64,000 bases of DNA from Trileptium ribeirensis (lineage: Eukaryota; Nematoda; Enoplea; Enoplida; Thoracostomopsidae): assembly GCA_030248225.1 (NCBI GenBank), contig JASANE010019192.1:1-64000 (forward strand). Direction: 5' to 3'. Position numbers and translations under genes: made by a program. The notes beneath the pieces were generated by a model. That model was not told where the DNA came from. It did not search any database and worked only from the letters and a program-made list of their open reading frames with translations. This document shows, in pieces, positions 1 to 11,500 of the stretch (position 1 is the stretch's first letter; each line of letters begins with the position of its first letter).

Positions 1-1247
1 CAGTGGCGCAAATCCTTCCAAAACATTGGGGGGGTCCAAGTCAATCAGAAATTTATGATCCAATTTTAAACGTGAACTTCAGCAGATTTTCCAAAAATAT
101 GCAAAGAAAATGCGAGGGATACTTGCATTCCCAATACACCCACAGGTACAGGTACAATAATATAGCATATTACAAAGCGAGAAATTTACACATTCTTATC
201 CCACCTAACGTAACTTACAGTCATATCTTAAATGTGTTCTTGCGTATGTACGCAGATGCTTTCCTGGTTGTCTCCTGAAACGTCCTGTGTTCCAGGACTG
301 GAATCTACTTGGCTCCTTGCCATTGCTTTTACAGCAAAATTACAACTGTTGTACAGCGACCGCAAAACCACCAACATTTTCAACGCATAAAGCGCATTAA
401 ATTCTGCACCGGGTGGTGGGAAGCACCTCTAAATCAACTCACATATTAAAAACATATGGTCAAGTTTGAAAAAGAAACAATTTCGGCAAAGTATCATTTT
501 TGGAATTCACTATTTTTAAGCGTGCTCACTCAGCGCTATACCTGTCAGTCTTAGAGCACTGGAACCATTCTCGGTCGAGAGATATTTTCTGCTACTATCA
601 ACTTCATTATATATGAACATATATGCACTATAATTGGGATAAAAGGCATGCAAATCGGGATGAATGGTACACAAATGCTTAGGATGGCTCGATATACCTC
701 TGAAACGTGTAAATGTAAATTTTGAAAATTTTTCCCCTCCAAGGGGAGACATTCGACTCCTATTTTTGGCTTCCCTTCTCCTTGCAATGCATCGATATCG
801 ACCCCGAGCCGTCGACCCCAATTCTCAGACTTCCAAAATAAAGATGGGCATAAAGCATATAATATATAAAACAATGTGAAATCCAAAGGCAGCACATATT
901 GTTGAAACCGAAGCAATACAAAAATTTTCACTAACGATTACCAAAACGAGTCTGGACGGCAATTGTGAAGGTGCCGCAATAGGCGGTACAAAATTAGACA
1001 TTTGATTACCGCAAGGAGTTTTGTAAGTGCTCATATATTAAATGTTAAGTGGCATTGGCAATTCAAATGTTAAATGCAACTACAGCGTACCAACGCCTAA
1101 CTGTATATATTTTGAACAGTCATTATCGTTAGGAAGAATTTTAAAATTTTTCCAACATTTTCAATTTTCACAATTCTCTCATGTAAATAAAATCCGAATG
1201 AGCTGTGTCAATCTTGTTTTAAATTTCAAAATATTGGGGGGTCCGGA

Positions 1248-1270
1248 CCCCCCCCCCCCCCCCCCCCCCC
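1248..1270. repeat. Poly-C homopolymer run
   Basis: A run of 23 C residues follows GGTCCGGA. It is simple sequence and prone to assembly or sequencing length error. Confidence 0.95.
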
Positions 1271-1498
1271 GAATATTTGCCCCTGATTTCCAATAATTAA
1301 ACTAACTTATCATCAGAATGCTATAAATGGACCAACGCCGCAAATGCGCTAGATCAAGAGATAACACTAAATCAAAGCACTAAATAAGACACACTGTGAT
1401 GCTGCTCGCACAGTTTCAATAAAAACAGTTCATTGCCAAGAACCGCAGTTTCTAGCGTTGCAAACGCTTAATTTGCGCCTATTTACACGATTAAACAA

Positions 1499-1720
1499 GG
1501 ACCCACCAAGCCAGCCCCCCCACCCCCCCCACACCCCCAACAAAAAGCCACAACAACCCAACAACCCCAAACCCCACCCCCCCCAACTGACAAGCGCACG
1601 CGGCCTAGCGCGAATATCGCCAAGCAACCCGATAAAGCCCTCACCGAAACCACAACATCCCACAGACCAAACACCAAACAAACCCCACCCGCACCGCACC
1701 AAAACCATTACTGGAGCAGG
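1499..1720. repeat. C-rich low-complexity tract
   Basis: The plus strand is almost free of G for about 200 bases and is built from CCCCA and CCAA blocks with short A runs. It gives long artificial open frames on both strands (Pro-rich on +, Gly/Trp-rich on -). It is best read as simple sequence. Confidence 0.8.
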
Positions 1721-1849
1721 ACGTCAAAAAAAAAAAAACCAAAAACAAGACCCCACACCAAAAAATTGATCATTGTATAATATATATTACATATGTTTGG
1801 ATTACAGGATGAAGCAAAAAACTTGGAAAATTTCAAACAAAATTTTTAA

Positions 1850-1940
1850 ACCGGAATTCCGGTTCCGGTATGGTTTTTGCCGTTTGCCGGAACCGGAACC
1901 GGAACACGATTTTCGCCGGAACCGGAATTCCGGTTACTCC
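1850..1940. repeat. CCGGAA/TTCCGG short-repeat block
   Basis: About eight CCGGAA or TTCCGG hexamers, several joined as GGAACCGGAACC, occur in 90 bases in both orientations. They form several self-complementary stretches. The block abuts the MITE fragment that ends at 2010 and may be part of the same or a neighbouring element. Confidence 0.6.
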
Positions 1941-1944
1941 CTGC

Positions 1945-2010
1945 CCGAGAATGAACACGGGGCCCCCCGAAGTTCTCCCCCCACTTTTCGGAGGGCTGTG
2001 GACAGGCCAG
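1945..2010 (+). mobile_element. Partial copy of a CTGGCCTGTCCAC-ended MITE
   Basis: The stretch ends with GTGGACAGGCCAG at 1998-2010, which is the reverse complement of the terminal repeat of the intact element at 12305-12685. The preceding sequence, with CGAGAATGAACACGGGGCCC and a CTTTTCGGAGGGC segment, is an inverted near copy of 12308-12370. The opposite end of this copy is not found, so it is a fragment. Confidence 0.65.
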
Positions 2011-2435
2011 ATAACGCCGGTAAATTCTCTGTTGCGAGTGTAGTGCTCTATTTTATCATTCACCGGAAGGTATTAAATATTTGCACACGAAATCTTGATT
2101 CGCAAAATTTTTAAGTTCTGAATATGACTAGTGTAATGTATTTTTGGCAAATGCGTATGCAACCTTGGTTTAAATACTCAAGCTTTGTGCCGAATCTTTC
2201 AGTTGAATATGTAGACTAATGGTCGCTCGTTTCATAATGTCGGTAACCCATTTAGGCCTTATTTGTGAGCGTAGTATAAAAATATTTTTGGGTCTAGAAT
2301 GATCAATTGCGACTTGCCAATAATAAATATGTTAATTAGTCGCGAGCGATATATCAAACCTAGCAAGTATCTTGTGTAATCCAAATTTTAGCCATGCAGA
2401 TTCAGATATGTTATGGTATAGCATTTACTTTGCAG

Positions 2436-2570
2436 GTGCCAACGGAATTTATCAAAACAGTATTTATGGGGTTGCTGCAGAGCTGCCGATGTGCTATACG
2501 AACGGAGTTGTGTTTGGCAATAACGTCAGCGGAACGCTTACATCAATAATTCTTATCGTTAGCATTAGCA
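2436..2570 (+). CDS. ENT exon: helix 4 and helix 5
   Basis: The acceptor is TTTGCAG before 2436 and the donor is GTAAGT at 2571. The exon gives about 45 residues with the ENT pattern of a small-residue helix (GIYQNSIYGVAAELP), a short turn with NGVVFGNNVSG, and helix 5. It begins inside a codon, so at least one upstream exon must exist. Confidence 0.9.
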
Positions 2571-5500
2571 GTAAGTTTCCCCATTTTCGGTGTCCAACAG
2601 TTCAAGTGAATCGCAAAATGTCGGCGTTAGGGGGGCGAGATCGTTCGTCGTAGGAAGATGTATTAAGTGGGATTGCCAGCATGGTTTAATAAAATCAAAT
2701 TTGGTATTCGTTCTGTCAGAAATCTCTAGGATTTGTAATCCAGCGCTAGAATACCAATAGTATTAATTGAATATTGATGTAAAATTTTTCTGTTCCACTT
2801 TCCTCAATATTGGTTTCACACATTATTAAAGATTTTAGATTAAACTCCCCAGATCCTTGCGGACCGGGGGAGGGAGGGAGCAGTCGCGAGGCAGTCCGAT
2901 TAAAGATTTATAACGGAAGTCGAATCGGGGGGGGGGCGCCCCGGTTTAGAGAAGCCAGTCCGTTGTCGTATCGGTTAGGATCAATTGGGAACGATCTATA
3001 ATACAGTACGTCGGGTCAGTTTGGCACGCCCATGTTCAAATTGCCTCTGTATTACTATTGGCCTTCTGGAATAGCGTTTTTCAAGGCTTGGCGAACGGTG
3101 CATTTTACTGCCGGCCCCATAAAACGCGACTCCTTCGCTAGTATCACTCTGATTATGATACTGTTCGCAACTGGTTGTCCGCGCTCCTTGAATCTCCTGG
3201 ATTCTCCTTGAATCAGGAAAACCTCATTGGATCTCCTTGAATTTGGTTACGGCCCTAAGCTCCTTGAATTTTATGTTCCATCTCCTTGGATTTTGTGCTG
3301 TATGACAGCTCCAAAATAATTGTGCTTAATGTCTTCAGAACCGCAGAAACATAAGGACTCGCATCACATAGTTTCTTGTCACCTAATATAACCACTCTTC
3401 TTTCAGGAAGCACAGGTTCCGCAAAAACAGCAGCGCCTCCGCAAGAGTCCGTTGCTTCAACTTCCGGTCATTCGTCACTAGGAAAGTTACGGATTTCCAA
3501 TGATGTAACCAGGGCTGAGATACTTTAATGTCTTAAGACAGTAAACAATCATCTGTCTTACAGGTGTAGTGATGGTATTGGTTCCATATTTTCAGTCATG
3601 TTTCTCGATGGCGACAGAGCCAAAATTTTTTCGATTGGTCGCGACAAAATTGGATACAGTTTTGTGTTTGGATTAGCTCCCTATTTTCAAGACCGTCTTG
3701 TTTCGACGTTGACACAATGTGACTTTTTCGTAATTCTGTTCCATGAGGCTTCAAACAGAATATCACAACGTGGGCAAATGGATATTGCATGTGCGTTACT
3801 GGGATGTCCAAACAAATGTTGTTGTTACCCGATATTATTTGTCAACATTTGCAATAGAACCATCATGTCAACAATACGGTTGATGATATTCTGTAGAAAT
3901 ATCTCCTTGAATTTTTCGAAAATGCTCCTTAATTCTCCTTGAATTCTGAGGTACCGGACCCGCGGACACCCTGTCGCAAAGAACAACCAATATGTCTAGT
4001 GTTGGTTGGTTAAGTCTGCAAGCAATTACAGTAAGCTTAACTACAATGCTATCACTATAATCACCATGGCTGCGTTCAAACTTTACACCCAACGAGTAGT
4101 TATTTTAATGATCTAGTCTATATGTTCCAGGAGGAGGTCGTCGCCGGGGGATGATTATACGAAATTTTTGGCGCTCAAAATTGATCTAAATTTTTCTTCA
4201 ATTTTTGTCAATTTTCCCCCAGTTTTTACCAATTTCAATCAATTTTTCTCATCTCCCCCATTTTTTTCCTGGTTTTGCGATAATTTTCCGTGCGCCGTTA
4301 AAAGGGGTGGGTTTGGACCCTAAGGGAAAAATTAGGCTATCTATCAGGGAGGGTATTTGCCACTGTTAGAGGGGGGCACAGATTCAGGAGGATAATCTCA
4401 CCTGTTTCCATTCATGAACATGTGTATACTGAATAACCCTCTTTTTTCATGCTAACATCAAATGTGAATATCGGTAACTTGAGAAAAAGAAATTTTCAAA
4501 GAAGATATAACCTTATGTGGCATATTACTACAAATGTCGTTTCTACAGTATAACCTTTTGTGCCTATTTGCCACTGTTAGAGGGGGGCACAGATTCAGGA
4601 GGATAATCTCACCTGTTTCCATTCATGAACATGTGTATACTGAATAACCCTCTTTTTTCATGCTAACATCAAATGTGAATATCGGTAACTTGAGAAAAAG
4701 AAATTTTCAAAGAAGATATAACCTTATGTGGCATATTACTACAAATGTCGCTTCTACAGTATAACCTTTTGTGCCTAATACATATTACAAATACCGCTTC
4801 TACAGTGGTTGTTGCGTGGAAGTAACAGCCTCAGAACCAGAATCGTCGCAAGCTGTTCAAAAGTAAAAGGGGCGTTACTAATTATATAAAGTAGAAGTTA
4901 AGGTGTACACGTAACGGTCCCCGCGAAGCATTTAGTTTAGTTTCTACTAAATAAGGAATGGATTCCGTCCGGACTAAACATCTAGTGGTCCGGTTGTGCC
5001 TATAGGGTAAATCAGGTCACAATGGACACAATGTGAACAAGACGCGAGGGCTGACCTGCTGACAGTGCCGCTATACCGTTGAAGACCAAGAACTTGATAT
5101 GTCTTGCGGCCGTGGCGTTCGTTAGTAAATAGTACAGGTAGTGACAAACTCTTTCCTAACCTTGTCTTTACGCAATATTGTTACTGTTTGGTAAACGATG
5201 ATTTATAAGAAACATTGTACAGCATGTCTTGATTTCGGGCTGCCGTTTGATCTGCAGTCTTTTCATAAGCCGTCTATTGACGCGATTTTTTGTATTTGGT
5301 GAGCATTTTTGTCTTATTAAGTATTAATTATTAAGTGTAAACATGTACATTTTCAGTGTCGCCGGACCAACGCATTGCCGCGATCTACTATTTTCTCGCT
5401 GCGGTTGTTGTGCTACTTATTTGTTTTGACACCTATTTTATTCTACCAAGATGTGTAAGTCAATACCATTTAAGCGAAAATTTAACCACGTGAATGGAAT

Positions 5501-8500
5501 ATGCAAAATATTTACAAGGTTCTTGTACCTGAAAGTTCTGGTCTGTTTCCGTTTCTTTTATTCTATATTGTACAAACGCTCAAACAAAGTGACATCTGCG
5601 ATGAAAATTATACTATTTGGTTCATTCGGAATTTGGATTTAAATGTATGTCTTTTAAGACTTGATTGCCCTGAAAAATCAAATCGCATAGTTTTTTACAA
5701 AGTTTTAATTATGATAATGATGACCTAGTGTCCTGAACCGACCTGTAACTTTTAACGATAAACATTTCTTCTCGTGTATTCACTGTACTAATTCGTGTGT
5801 GCTCTGCCGAAGCTGCAACATTTACTGATCACGGAGACCAGTCCGTCCAACCAGGGTTTTTTTTCAAACTGGACCCTGGGACCAACAAATTTCTTTTTGT
5901 TGCAGACCTTAAACGCTGGTCCAGACTTACAATTTTAGCTCGAGAATTTCATGAAATTTTACACAATAAAGAAACGTAAATTACGAAACGCAATTTGATA
6001 TTATTACATAATATGTATATTTTACAAATATATAAGAGTCATTTCACGAAACTATGTACATTTGAAACACCCCTTTTTGAAGCCAAAATGAAACGTTTTC
6101 GAATGGAGAATGGACAGTGTCTAGATCCCTTCGGACGTAAAAACCATGAATTTTTCGAATATTGATGTCTATACGCAAAAACAGCTACCTGAAACCTGCT
6201 ACAATGTTCGCAAAGGGTCCCCCTGGGGGTCAAATTTTGATCCGAAATAAGTCATTATTCTGTAGGTTGACGCAGTGACATGTGAACCATGGTTTGTTTT
6301 TATGCAAATCGGACCAAAATGGACCTAAAATTGGTGCCGCTAGGGCCCTTTTGGGGTTAAAAATTGACCAATTTAGAACAAGCAGAAGTTTTTCTAGCGC
6401 AACGGAGACAGCATCTACAGATGCCATTTTATGCACACAAACCAACCATGAGTGGGGGATGTCCGACAAAAAAGTTCACGCAGGTCCTTAGGCCTTGTAA
6501 AAATTGGCCCTCCCAAAGGTTAATTCGGGGGGGGGCTACACATTCCTACAACATGCCACGCGTGAAACTTTAACTACTTCTAACGATGCTAGATTTGGTT
6601 TAACACGCTGCTGGTGTAAAACAAACAATGACTAGCATCATTTAGGTGATGATACCAAGGACAATTCGTTGAATCGATGTGCGGGCAGGCAGACGGGTCA
6701 TCTAGCGGCCCAGTTAACCGCACGGCTTCATATGATGGTGCAATGATGACAAATTTATATAATAACATGGTTCTTGCGGCCTTCGGTTTCGTTTACTACA
6801 CATGCGGTCGGGGGGTGGGGGCTCTACATTTTCATTAAAATTTATAAATACCATGGTCGTTTCTAGTGGAGCGTTGCTATGTTTCCATTCGGCCTATTGT
6901 ACGACTGTATGTTAGCTTTGGATTTTTAGCCTTAATTTTCGTAAGGTCGGGGGGGCTACATTTTGTATAACCCATTTTTTGGCACTTTATGACCTTCGAT
7001 CTCATAATCAAACAACACATGGATAGACGCTACCATTCTTCTTTTCAATAAAACCTGTACAGATTATAGTACTTGTATTGTAGTACTTGTCGTTATATAG
7101 CATTTTTGGCGCTAGTGCACTTTGACGTTACGTACCAGCGTATACACGCTGCCAAATTTGACCTAGGGTGGGGCTACATGTCACCACAAAAATTTTCGGA
7201 AGCGTGACATGTCGATGCTCATTTACAAGTTTCTGTGGAAAAATTAACAAATACCAAAGGATCACAGGGAAATGAAAAACACATATGTGTATCACGTGCT
7301 AGCGATACGGCGAACTTTTATAGTGGGACATGTGTTTGGCTTCATTTGGCCAATCCGGTTTGTGGTCCTCTGGCTCCTGCTATGTTAGGGACCATGTCTC
7401 ATTGTTACCGTCGCAACACCTATTAGTACACCTCACAGCGACATTAAATTTCCTTCCAAAAGACTGGTGGTATGGGCCAAAAAGTGCCGACGTAGCCCCC
7501 CCCCCGACCAAAATGACATGATTTCGTGAAATGACCCATAGATTATTCTCCGCCTGTCCCAAGCCACGATAAGGGCCATCCATGAAACCAGCTGCAAGCA
7601 ACTAGATACAGATGTATGCACAAACGGCTGAAAGCCTGCACTTTGTAATAGAATTTATTAGCAGACCCTACATATGTCTCCGGAGCCAAAACTGCCCTGG
7701 GTTCAGCAAAATTTTTTGGGTCCACGTAAAAATATTTGGGTCCAGACCCACCCGTGGACCCAAAAACCTTGCGTTTAACTATACACAAGTTATGGGCCGA
7801 AACAGCAAAATAATTGTCATTGTTTTGTGGTTTGGTATCGGTATGCACTCATAAATACAATAACTAATTTTTTGGTATTTGTGGCAAAAATTGAAGATGA
7901 ATTCGTTTAGCCAATATCAAGTCATACGAATAAGCGTGAGATTTACACAGCTCGGGCTCTAAACAGTGTGTTTGGACCTATATCACCGTGGAAAGAGCTA
8001 CAGGGCGTGTCTGAAACCGTAATACGCAGAAGCTCAAAAGCAACACAACAAAAATTTAGTCACGTCCACCAATTTTTTGCAGATTTAAAATATATCTTGC
8101 AGTAGAATTACTAGTTTTAATAATTCAACCTGACGCTTGCAACTGATTAGTTTTTTCGTATTTTTCTGAAGATATTAATTTCGCCTAGCGATATTATACG
8201 CTCATCATTACTTAATAACGCAGCATACTCTTAGTAATACTGCTCGCTTGCAAAACTATTCGCAAAATGTGACCATTTCATTTTTGAAAGAGGTGTAGAT
8301 AATAGTTGTAATTACAGCAGTGCGGGATCTATCATACAAAATGGTCCACTGAGATGTTAAAATTAAAAATCGTTTTGATTTGGGATGTCACACTCGATCG
8401 TCTTTGGGTTTTCCGCAATTTTTAACTAGGCCATTTAATCCGCTATGTTCAGTGAGAGATTGTCTTAAATCGTCCGTTCTCGAGTAAGTTTGGCACAACC

Positions 8501-11500
8501 TAATTGAGTACCAAAGACGTTTCAAATCAGTTATATGGCGAGGGGCTGGTTATGGTTACTTCTCAACATTTCACTCACCAAGCGCACCGGAATTTGTTGT
8601 ACGACTGGTTTTTAAGGGCTTCTGCTATATTGTCAGTGAAAGAGTAAGTAGTACCAACATTTTTGACGTCACATTAATTAGGGAACGGCCGATTTAAAAC
8701 AATTTCATTAAGGAAGCCGATTTAAATAGGCCTGTTTTCAATCATGAAAACTGTAAGCCGTGCGTGTTTTATAAATTCCATGTATGTCCACATGTTTGTG
8801 TATGTGTTATTTCTAGCGGCAAGGTTTTTGGATATTACTTCAGAAATTTTATCGGTACTATAAAGCACTGGCACATAAAAAGAAGCACGAACACAAGCAA
8901 CAAGAAGAACTCAATCATTTGAAATACGAAATGTCCCGCGTGGGCAGAAATCCTGTTGGGTGCAGCGTTCGTTGCCGAAAAGCAATTGATCCTTATATCA
9001 AAGTATTCCGGATGGTTAGTGCATAATTAAATCATGTCAAATCCACCCCAGAGGATCGCATAACGGTTTGTGCCTCAAAGCCTGAGCTTAACTTGGGCTC
9101 ACAGCTGAACGTACAATATGATATTTATGTCATGTCACCCGAGGAGGGGAACCTGTCGTGATTACATAGATTATGGAAGTGTAGACAATACACAGCCTAT
9201 ATACAGAGACACTATATCTATAATTTACATAGTGAATAACGTTTTGCTGCAAATAACAATTTCCATATTTTTATTCCCGTAAGATCTAGTTCAAGCATAC
9301 ATTTCTACATAATGAACAATGGTTAATTTTCAAGGCCGAAACGCAAAATCTAGACGCATCAAATCTTTTTAAAAAACGAGTAAAGGATGGATGAGGTTTT
9401 GCGTTTGTCTATAACCATATTATACAAATTGTAAGGAGATAGTGCTCATTAGAATCACAAATTTTTGCCACTCTAACTTTTGTGAGTCAATTCAGCGTAA
9501 ATCTTGGAATGACCCCAAACCAGTTTCTATATGGTAATAGAGCATTGTGCAAGTGATTCTAAAAACTTTAAATATGAATTAGTTTTCAATAATAAAGATA
9601 TTAATGTGTATGAATTTTGTGTTAAAGTTTTTATGGTCATTAGTTGTTTATAAACTGTTTTTCAACAATGAGAGTTATTTAAAATAGTTAATGTAATTTG
9701 AGATAAAGTATTTTAAACACCATCATAAGGATCAATCCAATACAAATTTTTCGAGCTGTGAATGAAACTTAACTTTATGTACGAACATTTGCCCATGCGG
9801 CATGTGTTGTAGGTATATGTTCTTGGACCAATGTCAATGTTTCCAATGGTTGATTTTATTTTCCATTTAGGCATATCCTCAACTGTTCAGTGTATTTTTC
9901 ACTTTCTTCGTTACCCTTACAATATTTCCAGCGATTCAAGTCGACATTAAGCCAATGTCGAAGCAATTTATATGGCTTGGTAAGTAGAGATATAAGTTTG
10001 ACTGAGTTTATCAGAACATATTCATTTTTATGCAATTATTAAAATGAATGTCCATACATACACCTTACATATTTCCGGCAATTCAAGTTGACATTGAACC
10101 AATGTCGAGGCACTTCATTGTGGTATGGCAAGTTGAGATATCATTTCGCTTGACTTAGTGTATCAGAAAATATTTGCTCTTTATGCCATTGTTAAAATTA
10201 ATATCCATATTGGGGTTTCGTTGGACCCAAAATTCTAGTTGGTAGCCGTATTCATTTGGGCGGGTGGTGGAATTGTAATATTGAAAAACGCCCCGCTTAG
10301 TGCAATCGCGTTATATATTTAGTAATATATACAGTAAGAAGGATAGAGTCAATACACAATAATTGCATAACGGAGGCCTGCAACCTACAATGCGCAATAT
10401 ATATAGCCAAATCGAATCACAAAAAGATGTGACCTGAAAAAGTCGTCCAGGACATCCGGAGGTAACAAGTCTCAGTGGAATCCAGGTGTCGGTGTGGCGA
10501 GCTAGGGGGGCGCCCCCACGTGCACTGGCTGCGCCCTGTATAAATTGTGGCAACCACAACCCAAATTTGTAACGTCCGATCATTCATGACGTATGACATT
10601 GAGCTTATTTGGTGAGCGATTCTAGGTTTCTGTGCCGCAATGTCGCGGTATTGCTATTGCGTGTTCTCAGAGTAGGCAAAATGTACCTATATTTAAAATG
10701 TGTCTGTGAGACCGAAAGGTACGGAAAAAACCGCATTTCTTTGACCGATGGAGATATTGAACTCATATAGTAGTATTACTCAAGTTCTATATAATATGCA
10801 CAATGCGTTGTTCAGATGTTATCGAAGTGTTAAGGTACTCCATAACTTTTCAAGTGGAACCATGATGCTGAAATGCTCCAACAAGTCCCATAATCGCTAT
10901 TATATGTGTGAAACTGCGCTTTCCGCAGGAAACTAAACACTGCATAGCTGTGTGCGGTGACTTGCTACAACAGATTGGTTTCATATATTCCTAAAATGGT
11001 TTTTCATTTAACATACATTATTGCTAAGAGCTTCGTAGATATTGCGTATGTCGCGAAATGTGCTGCGCGAAACAAACTAGACTGTATAGTAGTGATACGG
11101 CTACTACCCTATCCTTTGTAATAATTTATTACAACTTTTCTTGTTATGAAATTCTTGGCACAATGCTACCGCGTTTCGATAAACAAATGACGTGTCACGG
11201 TTTTTATTTTATAAAGACGCAGACGAGTTCAGAGCTTGAGCGTAACATTGGGTTCCAATAGTAACGAAAAATGTGCATTTTTGCAATAGATTTTCAAAAC
11301 TTCAATATTTTCATCTGATTATTTTTGTTGTTCATAAGCGTGATCAGTGTAGTTCGCATGTTTCAGTTCTGGAAATTACGGTGCCAAAAATGTTTTCGAA
11401 TGCTTAGCCAACTTTTTGTCCACCAAAATGCACTTTAATTGTATAGAAAAAATGTTCAGAATGTATGTTGATCTCAGACTTTTTAGCCTCTTTAACAACT

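Larger units (their letters stand above)
1..2435. other. Upstream non-coding sequence, no gene recognised
   Basis: I see no convincing exon here. The N-terminal membrane segments of the transporter that starts at 2436 should lie upstream of its first visible exon, but no matching sequence with good splice sites is found, so they are probably left of the window. The stretch holds a 23-base C run (1248-1270), a C-rich tract (about 1499-1720), a block of CCGGAA/TTCCGG repeats (1850-1940) and a partial MITE copy ending at 2010. Open frames in it overlap on both strands and have low-complexity translations, so I leave them out. Confidence 0.6.

Noticed and set aside
516..1034. Overlapping minus-strand frames of 69-126 codons
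   Set aside because: No motif and random-looking composition, with a competing frame on the plus strand.
1430..1769. Frames of 60-100 codons on both strands
   Set aside because: They are produced by the C-rich low-complexity tract, which lacks stops on either strand.
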